Source: Bryobacterales bacterium
Lineage (GTDB): Bacteria > Acidobacteriota > Terriglobia > Bryobacterales > Bryobacteraceae
Reading direction: 5' to 3'
NCBI GenBank assembly: GCA_016713735.1
Contig: JADJOP010000001.1
Location: 248,001 to 312,000, forward strand
Length of the DNA stretch: 64,000 nucleotides
Shown: piece after piece, positions 1 to 9,493 of the stretch
Layout: each line of letters begins with the position of its first letter
How positions within the stretch are numbered: position 1 is the first letter of the stretch
Translations under genes and position numbers: made by a program
The notes under the pieces: generated by a model
Told to the model about the DNA's origin: nothing
The model's database searches: none
What the model saw: only the letters and a program-made list of their open reading frames with translations

Positions 1-150
1 ATCAGAGGCCCGGGGCAGAACTCCTGACTGGAACGGATGGCGGGAGAAGATCACCTGGGAACCTCCAGCTTACCGCTATTGCCCGCCGTCCTTGCAGGCT
101 TGCCGCGGTTTTGCCGCCGCGCGCACCGCTGCTACGATGTGAACAGCCCC

Positions 151-414
151 ATGATGCAAGTTGTCCGCAAGTTCGCCGGCACTGTGTTGCCCGGCATCGT
201 GAAGCCGCTCCGGGTGCTCTGGAACGAAGTGATCGGCTTCATGTTTCTGGTCCTGGGCGTGATCTTCGGCTTTTCAGCCTGGCGCAAATACAAGGAGTTC
301 AACGGCGACTTCGCCAGCCTGCTGCTGCTCATCATGGCCGGCTTTTTTGTCGTGCTGATGATTGGCTACGGGCTGTCGTCGTTTTTGCGGGCGCGCCGCA
401 TCGGCAGAGGCTGA
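151..414 (+). CDS. Small two-helix membrane protein, unknown function
   Basis: This is an 87-residue protein with two hydrophobic stretches, roughly residues 20-40 (around VIGFMFLVLGVIFGF) and 55-75 (around LLLLIMAGFFVVLMIGYG). They are separated by a short charged loop (WRKYKEFNGDF), and the protein ends in an Arg-rich tail. I chose the ATG at 151 because the open frame upstream of it (from 37) encodes an Arg/Pro-rich stretch that does not look like protein. A second ATG follows immediately. No family is recognised. It lies 24 bases from the convergent 3' end of the ATP-grasp gene. Confidence 0.6.
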   Translation: MMQVVRKFAGTVLPGIVKPLRVLWNEVIGFMFLVLGVIFGFSAWRKYKEFNGDFASLLLLIMAGFFVVLMIGYGLSSFLRARRIGRG

Positions 415-438
415 GCGGGCACGGGGGGGCAGCGGAGT

Positions 439-1791
439 CTAGGCCGCGCCTTCGAGAATGAGCGCCGGAGTGAGGCCGTTGAGCAGGGAGAAGGTGCTGG
501 TGACATCCTCCACGGCGGCAGCCGCGGAATCCATCTTCCCCCCGAACAGCGCCGGTTGGATGCCGACACGGAAATCGCGCGACTCCAGGCGCCCGAACTG
601 GTAGACCGGGAAGGCCGTCTTTTCGACCGGCGTCTTCTCCTGCACCACATAGCGTGAGCGCAGCGCCGTCTTCACGGCCCGCTCCCACATCGACTGCTCC
701 AAGTCAGCGCCATCGAAGATGTGCTGGTCGCTGCCGGAATCGAGCGGCCGAAGCAGGAGTTTCTCTTTGTGCCGGGCCACCCATTCGGGCAGGTCGATCT
801 GCTCGCTGCCCTTGGTTGTCTTCATACCGGCCATGAACCGCGTCCAGGGCACATGTTCGCGCAACACCTTGCGATCGGCGGCTGGGAACTGGGCCAGAAT
901 CGCATCGTCGCTCAGCAGCGCCAGCACGGACAATTTGCCGGAGATCTCGGCGCGGAAGCTGTTCACCATGCAGATGGCATGATCGCGGTAGGCACGCAGC
1001 AGGGGGTGGTTGAGATCCGACCGCACCAGCAACTCTTGCGCCGATACGCGCCGGTAGACGATATCGATCGTGAAATCGCCGCGCTTCAGTTCGCCGTTGC
1101 GGTATTCCAGTTGTTCCGGCGTCACGACCTCGGCCGGATAGCCGGAGGCGCGGAATCGCTCCGCCAGCAGCAGGGCTTCGGTGCTCGGGGCGGCCTTGAG
1201 CGATTGGCGGAACTCCACCACGCCGATGCAGGGGAACTTCTTTTTCCCCTGCCCCTTGTAGGCGGCCAGAATCGCCTGCAGCAGCTTCTTTACCGATTTG
1301 CCGCGCGTGAACTTATAGCGTTTCCGCAGTTCCTTCATCGGCGCGCTGTCGTAGAACAGTTCGGCAAGCGGCTCGGTGTAGGCCACACTGGCGGGAGGGT
1401 CGGCGCTGACGCCGGTGATGAATTGACCGCCGGGCCCATTGCTGGCCGTAATGGTCGTCGCCGTGGCCTTGCCGTGGGTGTGATTGACGCTGGCCAGCAT
1501 GCGCTCGGCCGGCAGCAGTTGCAGGCGCGCCAGCATGGCCGGGTCATTTACAGCCTGTTCACCAATACGGTCCATCGCCGCTGATACCACGGCGGCGGTT
1601 TTCTGAAGCGAATCGTACTGACGCCGCGTCACCAGGTGGGCTCGTAGAACGGGGCAGATCGGTCTGCCGCCAGGCGACAATTGCGCCGCAGCCATCTGTT
1701 CATACAGGGCTTCTGCCCAGGCCAGGTCCTGATACGCCGGCGAGTGGATTAGCTTATCAAAGCGGGCTAAGGCCTCGTCGAGCTGGGTCAT
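439..1791 (-). CDS. Circularly permuted ATP-grasp family protein
   Basis: This 450-residue protein resembles the circularly permuted ATP-grasp proteins related to glutathionylspermidine synthase-like ligases. Typical signs are a central FTIDIVYRRVSAQELL segment, a following HAICMVNSFRAEISGKLSVLALLSD block, and a C-terminal half with the nucleotide-binding part (KEKLLLRPLDSGSDQHIFDG, then YVVQEKT and a final DFRVGIQPALFGGKMDSA). In the family such proteins form peptide-like bonds using ATP. The substrate cannot be read from this sequence. No signal peptide is seen, so it is probably cytoplasmic. It is divergent from the S46 peptidase across a 214-base gap that should hold both promoters. The start is the ATG at 1791. 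Confidence 0.75.
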   Translation of the reverse strand: MTQLDEALARFDKLIHSPAYQDLAWAEALYEQMAAAQLSPGGRPICPVLRAHLVTRRQYDSLQKTAAVVSAAMDRIGEQAVNDPAMLARLQLLPAERMLASVNHTHGKATATTITASNGPGGQFITGVSADPPASVAYTEPLAELFYDSAPMKELRKRYKFTRGKSVKKLLQAILAAYKGQGKKKFPCIGVVEFRQSLKAAPSTEALLLAERFRASGYPAEVVTPEQLEYRNGELKRGDFTIDIVYRRVSAQELLVRSDLNHPLLRAYRDHAICMVNSFRAEISGKLSVLALLSDDAILAQFPAADRKVLREHVPWTRFMAGMKTTKGSEQIDLPEWVARHKEKLLLRPLDSGSDQHIFDGADLEQSMWERAVKTALRSRYVVQEKTPVEKTAFPVYQFGRLESRDFRVGIQPALFGGKMDSAAAAVEDVTSTFSLLNGLTPALILEGAA

Positions 1792-2005
1792 TTCTTGAGA
1801 GCGGATTGCTCTGAGTTATCGGACAGTATCTCACAATAAGGCCAGTTTGCCAAATGGAATCGGTCGCAGCAAAGGCTGCAAGTCAAAGCAAATAAGACGC
1901 TTACATGATTCTTTACACGGCTGTCGCAACCGCCGTTTCCGGCTCGATCCTCGGCTCGTTCCGAAACCGCCGCTGATTCGTCCATAATAGTAGCGAATAC
2001 CCGCC

Positions 2006-4075
2006 ATGCATCTTCGATCCCTTATTCTGCCGCTCGCCGCGGTGGCCACCACTTGCATGTGGGCGGATGAAGGCATCTGGCTTTTTGACCAGGTCCCGCA
2101 AGCCCGCCTCCGTCAGTCTCACGGCGTCACCCTATCCGAACCGCTGCTGGAGCGCCTCCGCCTCTCCTCCATACGGATGAACAACGGTGGTTCCGGGTCG
2201 TTCGTCTCTCCCGACGGACTCATCTTCACCAACCACCACGTGGCCAGCGAGTGCATCCAGCAGCTCAGCAGCAAGGAGGCCGACTACATGAAGAACGGCT
2301 TCCAAGCGGCCACGCGCGAAGCGGAAAAGCCGTGCCCCGACCTGGAAGTGAACGTCCTGCTCAAGATCGACGACGTCACCGCCAAGGTGAAAGCCGCCGC
2401 CGAAGCGGAAAAGGACTTCGCCGCCATCTCCCGCCTCACTAAGGCCCAGATGTCGCGCCTGGAGAAGGAGTGCGCCGCCACCACGGGGAACCGCTGCGAT
2501 GTCGTCACGCTCTACTCGGGCGAGGTGTTCCATCTTTATCAATACAAGAAGTACACCGACGTGCGGCTGGTGTTCGCTCCGGAGAACGCGATCGCCATGT
2601 TCGGCGGCGATCCGGACAACTTCACCTACCCCCGCTACTGTCTCGACATCAGCTTTCTGCGCGCCTACGAAAACGGCAAACCGGCTGTGGTGAAGAACTT
2701 CCTCCCCTGGAGCCGGAAGGGCGCCCGGGAGGGGGAGCTGACCCTGGTCAGCGGCCACCCTGGCTCCACCGGCCGGCTGGCCACCATGGCCGAGCTGGAA
2801 TTCAATCGCAACATCGCCTTCCCGTTCGCCATCAGCCGGCAACAGGGGCTCATCGAGGAATTGCTGCGCTATGGCGCGCTGAGTGCCGAAAACAAGCGCA
2901 TCGCCGGCGACGAACTGTTCAGCGTGCAGAACTCGTTTAAGGCCTACACGGGGTTTCTCGCCGGCCTGCGCGAAGCGGACCTGATGAACCGCAAGCGCGA
3001 CGAAGAACAGACGCTGCGCGCCCACGTCGCCGCCGACCCCAAACTGGCCAAGGGATACGGCGCCACCTGGGACCGCGTCGCCCAGGCGTATGCCGAGCTC
3101 ACCAAGATCTACAAGCCCTATTCCCTTTTGGAGAGCAGCCCTGCCCGCGCCTCCACACTGTTCTCTCTGGCCCGGACGCTCGTGCGCATGAACGAGGAAA
3201 CGAAGAAGCCCAGTGAGACCCGCCTGCGCGAATTCCGCGAAACCGCGCTGGAACCGAAGCGGCAGTTCATTCAGTCCGACATTCCCCTCTACGCCTCGAT
3301 GGAGACGACTGTCCTGGCCTTCTACCTGGGGACCCTCCGTCAGCATCTCGGCGCCGATCATCCGGTGGTGGTGAGCGTGCTTGCGGGCAAGGAGCCGCTG
3401 GCGGCGGCGCAGGCCTATGTCGAGGGCTCGAAGCTGGCCGATCTCTCCTACCGCAAACAGCTGCTGGCCGATGGCAAGTTGCTGGAAGCCAGCCGCGACC
3501 CCATGCTCGAACTGATCCGCCGGATCGACCCCGAAGCGCGCCGCCTGCGCACCATCTTCGAAGACAAAGTGGAAGCGGCCATCTACGAGAGCGCATCCAA
3601 GATCGCCGCTATTCGATTTGCGAAGTTCGGCACGGAGGCCTACCCCGACGCCACCTTCACGCTGCGCCTCAGCTTCGGCGCCGTGAAGGGCTATCAGAAC
3701 GCTGAAGGCAAGCCGGTTCCCTACGCCACCAACTTCACCGGCCTGTTCGGCCGCGTGACGGGGAAAGAGCCCTATGCCCTGCCGCAGCGCTGGCTCGACG
3801 CCCGCCGCAAACTGAAGTCCTCAACGCAATTCAACTTCGTCACCACGGCCGACACCCACGGCGGGAACTCCGGCTCGCCTACGGTCAACACGCGCGGAGA
3901 GGTCGTCGGCATCCTCTTCGACGGCAACCTGGAAGGGCTCCCAAACCGCTTCGTGTACCGCGATTCGCGCGAGCGGAGCGTGCACGTCTCCACGGCCGCC
4001 ATCACGGAAGCGCTGCGTGTTGTTTACGGCGCGCAGCCCTTGCTGAAGGAGTTGGGCGTAGCCAGCGGCCGCTAA
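2006..4075 (+). CDS. S46 family peptidase (dipeptidyl-peptidase 7/11 type)
   Basis: This is a secreted or periplasmic serine dipeptidyl-peptidase of 689 residues that would release dipeptides from oligopeptide N-termini. An N-terminal signal peptide (MHLRSLILPLAAVATTCMWA) precedes the mature protein. The chymotrypsin-like catalytic histidine lies in TNHHVA (about H78) and the nucleophile in GGNSGSP (S622). In the family, the residue 18 positions after the serine separates acidic specificity (Arg, DPP11) from hydrophobic specificity (Gly, DPP7). Here it is Gly (G640 in LFDGN), so a DPP7-like preference is inferred. The length is close to the roughly 700 residues usual for the family. The ceramidase-like gene follows after 42 bases on the same strand. 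Confidence 0.93.
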   Translation: MHLRSLILPLAAVATTCMWADEGIWLFDQVPQARLRQSHGVTLSEPLLERLRLSSIRMNNGGSGSFVSPDGLIFTNHHVASECIQQLSSKEADYMKNGFQAATREAEKPCPDLEVNVLLKIDDVTAKVKAAAEAEKDFAAISRLTKAQMSRLEKECAATTGNRCDVVTLYSGEVFHLYQYKKYTDVRLVFAPENAIAMFGGDPDNFTYPRYCLDISFLRAYENGKPAVVKNFLPWSRKGAREGELTLVSGHPGSTGRLATMAELEFNRNIAFPFAISRQQGLIEELLRYGALSAENKRIAGDELFSVQNSFKAYTGFLAGLREADLMNRKRDEEQTLRAHVAADPKLAKGYGATWDRVAQAYAELTKIYKPYSLLESSPARASTLFSLARTLVRMNEETKKPSETRLREFRETALEPKRQFIQSDIPLYASMETTVLAFYLGTLRQHLGADHPVVVSVLAGKEPLAAAQAYVEGSKLADLSYRKQLLADGKLLEASRDPMLELIRRIDPEARRLRTIFEDKVEAAIYESASKIAAIRFAKFGTEAYPDATFTLRLSFGAVKGYQNAEGKPVPYATNFTGLFGRVTGKEPYALPQRWLDARRKLKSSTQFNFVTTADTHGGNSGSPTVNTRGEVVGILFDGNLEGLPNRFVYRDSRERSVHVSTAAITEALRVVYGAQPLLKELGVASGR

Positions 4076-4117
4076 GCCTCCGCCCGTCCGGGCGCGCAAT
4101 GTGATAACCAAATACAC

Positions 4118-5494
4118 ATGCGCATCGCGGTTGGGCTGGTGGTTCTCGTTTCCCTCACGGCAGCAGCAGAGGCGCAGGATCTGCGCGCCGGACGCGCGGC
4201 GGTAAGGATCACGCCGCCCGTGGGCATCCCCATGGCCGGCTACTACAACACACGGCTCGCCGAAGGAACCCACGACGACTTGTGGGCCAAAGCGCTCGTT
4301 TTGGAGACCGGCCAGACGCGCTCCGCCCTGGTCGCCTGCGACCTCGTCAACATCCCCGCCGACCTCTCCGCCGCCGCCCGCAAGCAGGCCGAAGCCGCCA
4401 CCGGCATTCCGGCCGCGAACATCATCCTCAGCGCCACCCACAGCCACACCGGGCCGCTGCTTGGCGGCCGCGGCATGCAGTTTGTCCAAGGCCCCGCGCG
4501 CAAGGTGATGGAGACTTACCGCGCCGCGCTGCCGGGCAAGATTGCCGAGGCCATCCGCGCCGCGCAGGCCTCGCTCACCGCGGCGCGGCTCTCCTCGGCC
4601 ACCGGGCATGAGGAGTCAGTCAGCTTTTACCGCCGCTTCCTGATGAAGGACGGCACGGTGCGCACCAACCCCGGCAAGCGCAATCCGCAGGTGGTCCAGC
4701 CGATGGGACAGATCGATCCTGAGGTCCAACTGGTGTGGGTCGAATCGGCCGAGGGCAAGCCGCTGCTGGCCTACATCAACCACGCGCTTCATCTCGATAC
4801 CGTGGGCGGGCTTCAGTTTTCCGCCGACTTCCCGTTCACCATCTCGAAGCTCCTCGGCAAGCTCTCCGGCCCGGAGTTGGTGACACTGTTCACCAACGGC
4901 GCCGCCGGCAACATCAACCACATCAACACCAGCTCGGCCGAGCCGCAGAAGGGACATGCAGAGGCCAAGCGCATCGGGACCGTCCTGGCGGGCGAGGTCA
5001 TTAAAACCATGACCCGCCTCAAGGCCCTGCCCGCCGGGGAACTGCTGGCGCGCAGCGAGGTGGTGCCGCTGCCGCTGCCCACCTATACCGCCGCCCAGGT
5101 AGCCCAGGCCAAGGCCGTCGCCGCGAGGTTCGATCAGCCGGACTCCCCTGGCACGGTGCCGCTGGCCGAGGCCTTCCGCATCCTCGATGTGGCCGAGCGC
5201 AAGGGCGCGCCGATCGAGGCCGAGGTGCAGGTGATCACCTTGGGCAAGTCGATCGCCTGGGTCGGCCTGCCGGGCGAGATCTTCGTCGAACTGGGCCAGG
5301 CGATCAAGAAGGCCTCGCCCTTCCCCATGACGATTGTGGTGGAACTCTCCGCCGGACACATCGGCTACGTTCCCACCCGCAAGGCATTCGAGGAGGGAGG
5401 CTACGAAGTCCTGAGCGCCCGGTTTGCTCCCGGCGGCGGGGAACTGCTTGTCGAGGCCTCTCTTCGCCTTCTCAGCGCCCTATATCGCCAATAG
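4118..5494 (+). CDS. Neutral/alkaline non-lysosomal ceramidase-like protein
   Basis: A 458-residue exported protein with signal peptide MRIAVGLVVLVSLTAAAEAQ. The start of the mature chain (LRAGRAAVRITPPVGIPMAGY) and the later SATHSHTGP motif are typical of the neutral ceramidase N-terminal domain, where the THSHTGP histidines bind zinc. A second conserved histidine segment is YINHALHLDTVGG, followed by LFTNGAAGNINHIN. Family members hydrolyse the amide bond of ceramide. Many short bacterial homologues, like this one, lack the C-terminal domain of characterised ceramidases, so the true substrate is uncertain. It follows the S46 peptidase closely and may be cotranscribed with it. Confidence 0.87.
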   Translation: MRIAVGLVVLVSLTAAAEAQDLRAGRAAVRITPPVGIPMAGYYNTRLAEGTHDDLWAKALVLETGQTRSALVACDLVNIPADLSAAARKQAEAATGIPAANIILSATHSHTGPLLGGRGMQFVQGPARKVMETYRAALPGKIAEAIRAAQASLTAARLSSATGHEESVSFYRRFLMKDGTVRTNPGKRNPQVVQPMGQIDPEVQLVWVESAEGKPLLAYINHALHLDTVGGLQFSADFPFTISKLLGKLSGPELVTLFTNGAAGNINHINTSSAEPQKGHAEAKRIGTVLAGEVIKTMTRLKALPAGELLARSEVVPLPLPTYTAAQVAQAKAVAARFDQPDSPGTVPLAEAFRILDVAERKGAPIEAEVQVITLGKSIAWVGLPGEIFVELGQAIKKASPFPMTIVVELSAGHIGYVPTRKAFEEGGYEVLSARFAPGGGELLVEASLRLLSALYRQ

Positions 5495-5595
5495 CCTCAT
5501 AAAATTCGTTAATAATTGTAGAATTTCGCGAGAGTGCGCCTATGCTTGCACTAGGAAATGTTAAGGTGCCATGAAAAGCGCCTCATAGGGGTTCT

Positions 5596-8500
5596 ATGAC
5601 TAGAAATCGAATAATAAAAGGTGTTTTCGCGCTCGCACTGTGTGCGATGACGCAACTGTCTGCGCAAGATTCCCGTGGCCGCGTTGTCGGTCAGGTTCTC
5701 GATTCCACCGGCGCGGCGGTCCCAGAGTCCACCGTGCTTGCCACCAACAGTGCAACAGGGGTCGTTGTGCGCACGAGCACAAACGCCGCCGGCGCCTATA
5801 GCCTGCCCTATCTTCTGCCGGGCATGTACACGATCACGGCGGAGAAGGACGGCTTCAAGAAGTTCTCGCGCGATAACATCCAGGTGCGCGTCAACGATTC
5901 CGTTGAGCTCATCATTGAGATGCAGATCGGCAATGTCTCAGAGTCGATCAGTGTCAGCGCCGAATCGCCGCTGTTGCAAACCGCCGAAGCGACGCTGGGC
6001 CAGGTGGTGGACGAGCGGCGCATTACGGAGCTACCGCTGTTTGCCGGCAATGCGATGGACCTGGTTCACCTTGCCCCCGGCACGGTGAACGGCACCGACA
6101 TGCGCCTGCGCAAAGCGCCGTTTAACAACGCGCCTTCGCAGTTCTCCACCGTGGGCGGCGGCAACTACAACAACGACTTCACCATCGACGGCGTCTCGAA
6201 CACCTATTCCGACGGCACCTCACCGCGCGTGGCCTACTCGCCGCCGGCCATGTCGATCACTGAGTTTAAGGTGCAGACGGCGAGCTATGACGCGAGCATC
6301 GGCAACACCATCGGGGCCACGGTGAACGTGAGCACCAAGGGCGGCACCAACCAACTTCACGGCGAATTCCACGAATGGATCCGCAACTCCGCGCTCGACA
6401 CGAAGAACATCTTCCAGAACCGTTCCGGCCAGGAACTGCCTGTCTACCAGGACAACCGCTTCGGCAACTCGCTGGGCGGCCCGGTCTACATTCCCAAAAT
6501 CTACGACGGCAGGAACAAGACGTTCTGGTTTTATTCCTGGGAGGCCAACCTCTTCGGCAACCCGCAGAGCTACACCACCACCGTCCCCACCGACAAGATG
6601 CGCAACGGTGATCTGAGCGAATACCTCGCCCTTGGCGCCAACTACCAGGTGTACGATCCGTTCTCCACCGCCACAGCGCCAAACGGACGCTTCTCGCGCA
6701 CGCCCATTCCCGGCAACATCATTCCCGCGAGCCGGCTCGACCGCGTCGCCCAGAACATGATGAAGCTCTACCCGGCGGCCAACTTTACGACCAACAACCG
6801 CGAGATCCGAAACAACTTCTTCAATACCAACAAGGCGTTGGAAACCTACTGGAGCACCATCTTCCGTTTCGACCACGCCTTCTCGGATACGCACCGCGTC
6901 TTCGTCCGCTTTCACAAGGACTACTGGGAGGAAGACAAGAACCGCACCTTCAATAACGACATTAACGGCATCGTCCTGAACCGCACCAACAAGGGCATCG
7001 CCATTGACGACGTCTACGTCTTCAGCCCTTCGTTTCTGATGAACATCCGCTATGGCGTCACCTATCAGGACTTCCCCGAGCGCCGTGTCAGCCGGGGCTT
7101 CGACCTTGCTTCCCTGGGCTTCTCCTCGCAACTCACCGGTCTCATCCCGCGCGAACTGGCCACGATTCCGCGAACAGCCGTCACACCGTTCCAGGAGTTC
7201 AGCGCGTGGGAAAGCGGCGACGGCGTCACAGCCTCACTCATCCACAACCCGGTGGCGACCTTCACCTGGATGAAGGGCAGCCACAATGTGCGCTTCGGCA
7301 CCGACATGCGCATCTACCGCGAGAACCGCAACCGGTTCAACGCCGCCGTCTCGCCGCAATTCAGCTTCAACTCCACCTACACACGCGGCCCGCTTGACTC
7401 CAACGCCGCTCCCCAGTTGGGCGGCGAAGCCGCCTCGTTCCTGCTCGGTGTGCCCGCCGGCTCGATGAGCATCACCGACTCCACCGCCGAACAGAGCAGC
7501 GTCTTCGGCTTCTACATCCAGGACGACTACAAGATGACGCGCAAACTCACCGTCAATCTTGGCTTGCGCTATGAGTACGACACGCCGATTACTGAACGGT
7601 TCGACCGCGCCGTTTCCGGCTTCGCGTTTGACCAAACGAACCCAATCTCGGCTCAGGCCACGGCCAACTATGCCCGCAACCCCATCCCCGAACTCCCAGT
7701 GAGCGCCTTCCGGGTGAACGGCGGTCTGCTCTTTGCCGGCGTCAACGGCGACCGCAATTACTGGCAGGGGGAGAGGAACAACTTCATGCCACGCATCGGC
7801 CTGGCGTACCAATTGGATCCCAAGACCGTCGCTCGCGCCGGCTATGGGCTCTTCTTCAACTCCATCGGTATCCTGACCACGAACACCATCGTCACCGGCT
7901 TCAGCCAGTCAACACCGATTCAAGCCACATTGGACAACGGCCTGTCGTTCATCGCCACCACGGCCAACCCGTTTCCGAACGGGCTTGTGCAACCGGCCAA
8001 AGCCTCCGGTGGTCTGAGTACGAACCTCGGCCAAGGCATCAGTTTCTTCCCCTCGAAGCGGCTGAATCCTTATGCGCAACGCTGGTCTGCCGGCGTCCAG
8101 CGTGAGATGCCGCTCCTGTTCCTCCTTGAAGCGACCTACGTCGGCAATCGGGGTACCCGGCTGAATGCGAATCGTGATTGGAACGCTCTCCCCAACGAAT
8201 GGCTGAGCACTTCCCCCGTGCGGGATCAAACGCGCATCAACTATCTCGCCCAGGCCTTCCCCAATCCGTTCCGCGGCACCAACCCCATCTACGGCGCCAA
8301 CACGAGCCGGTCGCAACTCCTGCGCCCCTATCCGCAGTTTGGCAACATCACCGGCAACGACCCGATCGGCTATGCCTGGTATCACTCTCTCCAGGTGCGC
8401 GTCGAGCGGCGCTTCAACCGCGGTTTCACCTACCAGCTCTCCTACACCTGGTCGAAGTCGATGGAAGCCGTCGAGTTTCTGAACGCAGCCGACGTCCGGC

Positions 8501-9057
8501 CGAGCGAAGTCATCTCCGGCGGAGACCGAACGCACCGCTTCACCTCCAGCGGCATCTGGGAAATCCCCTTCGGCAAGGGCCGGGCGTTTGGCAACACGTG
8601 GCACCCCGTGGCCGAATTCGTCCTCGGCGGATGGCAGTTGGGCGGCGTCTATCAGCGCCAGAGCGGCGGTCCTTTGGGATTTGGCAACCGCATCTTCAAC
8701 GGCGACCTGAACAACATCCTGTTGCCAAAGGACCAGCGAAGCGTCAACCAGTGGTTCAATGTGAACGCAGGCTTCAATCGCATCACGGCCCAGCAATTGG
8801 CCTCCAACCTTCGCACCTTCCCGCTGCGCTTCAGCGGCATCCGCGGACCCAACCAGGACCGCTGGGACTTCTCCCTGATCAAGAACTTCAAAATCAAGGA
8901 GCGCTTCAACACCCAGTTCCGCGCTGAGACCTTCAACGCCTGGAATCACCCCAACCTGTCCAACCCGAACACGGACCCCACGAACGCCAACTTTGGCGTC
9001 ATCACGGGACAGAATCCGCCGCGCTCCTGGCAGTTTGCCCTTCAGGTGAAATTCTAG
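5596..9057 (+). CDS. TonB-dependent receptor with N-terminal carboxypeptidase-regulatory domain (Oar-like)
   Basis: A 1153-residue outer-membrane protein. It starts with a signal peptide (ending near LSAQDSRG) and then a carboxypeptidase-regulatory-like beta-sandwich at about residues 28-110 (GRVVGQVLDSTGAAVPES, then AGAYSLPYLLPGMYTITAEK). A plug domain follows at about 120-250, with GNYNNDFTIDGVSNTYSDG and NVSTKGGTNQLHGEFHEW. A long beta-barrel ends in the aromatic-terminal strand SWQFALQVKF. This architecture is characteristic of the very large receptor families of Acidobacteria, where ligands are mostly unknown and often assumed to be carbohydrate or peptide polymers. The ATG at 5596 has AGGGGTT just upstream. 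The 101-base leader is AT-rich for this window. A strong terminator follows directly. Confidence 0.93.
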   Translation: MTRNRIIKGVFALALCAMTQLSAQDSRGRVVGQVLDSTGAAVPESTVLATNSATGVVVRTSTNAAGAYSLPYLLPGMYTITAEKDGFKKFSRDNIQVRVNDSVELIIEMQIGNVSESISVSAESPLLQTAEATLGQVVDERRITELPLFAGNAMDLVHLAPGTVNGTDMRLRKAPFNNAPSQFSTVGGGNYNNDFTIDGVSNTYSDGTSPRVAYSPPAMSITEFKVQTASYDASIGNTIGATVNVSTKGGTNQLHGEFHEWIRNSALDTKNIFQNRSGQELPVYQDNRFGNSLGGPVYIPKIYDGRNKTFWFYSWEANLFGNPQSYTTTVPTDKMRNGDLSEYLALGANYQVYDPFSTATAPNGRFSRTPIPGNIIPASRLDRVAQNMMKLYPAANFTTNNREIRNNFFNTNKALETYWSTIFRFDHAFSDTHRVFVRFHKDYWEEDKNRTFNNDINGIVLNRTNKGIAIDDVYVFSPSFLMNIRYGVTYQDFPERRVSRGFDLASLGFSSQLTGLIPRELATIPRTAVTPFQEFSAWESGDGVTASLIHNPVATFTWMKGSHNVRFGTDMRIYRENRNRFNAAVSPQFSFNSTYTRGPLDSNAAPQLGGEAASFLLGVPAGSMSITDSTAEQSSVFGFYIQDDYKMTRKLTVNLGLRYEYDTPITERFDRAVSGFAFDQTNPISAQATANYARNPIPELPVSAFRVNGGLLFAGVNGDRNYWQGERNNFMPRIGLAYQLDPKTVARAGYGLFFNSIGILTTNTIVTGFSQSTPIQATLDNGLSFIATTANPFPNGLVQPAKASGGLSTNLGQGISFFPSKRLNPYAQRWSAGVQREMPLLFLLEATYVGNRGTRLNANRDWNALPNEWLSTSPVRDQTRINYLAQAFPNPFRGTNPIYGANTSRSQLLRPYPQFGNITGNDPIGYAWYHSLQVRVERRFNRGFTYQLSYTWSKSMEAVEFLNAADVRPSEVISGGDRTHRFTSSGIWEIPFGKGRAFGNTWHPVAEFVLGGWQLGGVYQRQSGGPLGFGNRIFNGDLNNILLPKDQRSVNQWFNVNAGFNRITAQQLASNLRTFPLRFSGIRGPNQDRWDFSLIKNFKIKERFNTQFRAETFNAWNHPNLSNPNTDPTNANFGVITGQNPPRSWQFALQVKF

Positions 9058-9080
9058 CCACAGGCAGCGCCTGACGCCCA

Positions 9081-9122
9081 CCGCCGGGTGGCCCCACGCG
9101 GGGTCGCCCGGCGGTTGTGTTT
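9081..9122 (+). terminator. Rho-independent terminator after the TonB-dependent receptor
   Basis: Arm 9081-9095 and arm 9100-9114 form a 15-base-pair stem in which every position pairs, including two G-U wobbles, around a four-base ACGC loop. A T-rich tail (TTGTGTTT) follows. It lies 24 bases past the receptor stop codon. Confidence 0.85.
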
Positions 9123-9129
9123 CCGGCCC

Positions 9130-9396
9130 TCACGCCGTGAATTGAGACAGAACCCCCAGCAGGACAACCGCCAGACCGAGCAAGGCCACCAGTGGCTCGC
9201 GCCGCCTCACATCCTGCCGTGGCGCACTGGCATACGGCGGAATCCCGCGCAACGCCGCCGAGAAGTTCACAATCCCCGCGCCCATACAGGCGGTCAGATC
9301 ATGCCACAGTCCGGGCACCATTCCCAGAACGACCATGACGATCCCGAACACGAGGGCTCCATCGGCGTTTCCCATGCCTCCAATCTTATTCGCCAT
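9130..9396 (-). CDS. Small two-helix membrane protein, unknown function
   Basis: An 88-residue protein with two clear hydrophobic segments, about residues 13-30 (ALVFGIVMVVLGMVPGL) and 69-86 (LVALLGLAVVLLGVL), separated by a polar loop (ASAPRQDVRRREP). The composition looks like a real integral membrane protein rather than an antisense artefact, and it fills the gap between a terminator and the next gene. It runs convergent to the receptor gene and divergent from rhlE. No family is recognised. Confidence 0.6.
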   Translation of the reverse strand: MANKIGGMGNADGALVFGIVMVVLGMVPGLWHDLTACMGAGIVNFSAALRGIPPYASAPRQDVRRREPLVALLGLAVVLLGVLSQFTA

Positions 9397-9493
9397 TCGC
9401 GCTATACTAAAAACTGGCTGGAAGCCAATCCGCTCTGTCCCTCACCCCGTTGTCGGTCCGCTGATTCCCTCTTCCCGCACAACTGAACACTGA

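Noticed and set aside
5495..5595. Promoter of the TonB-dependent receptor
   Set aside because: The AT-rich leader contains TAGAAT and TTGCAC, but no pair with good spacing, so I do not place a promoter.
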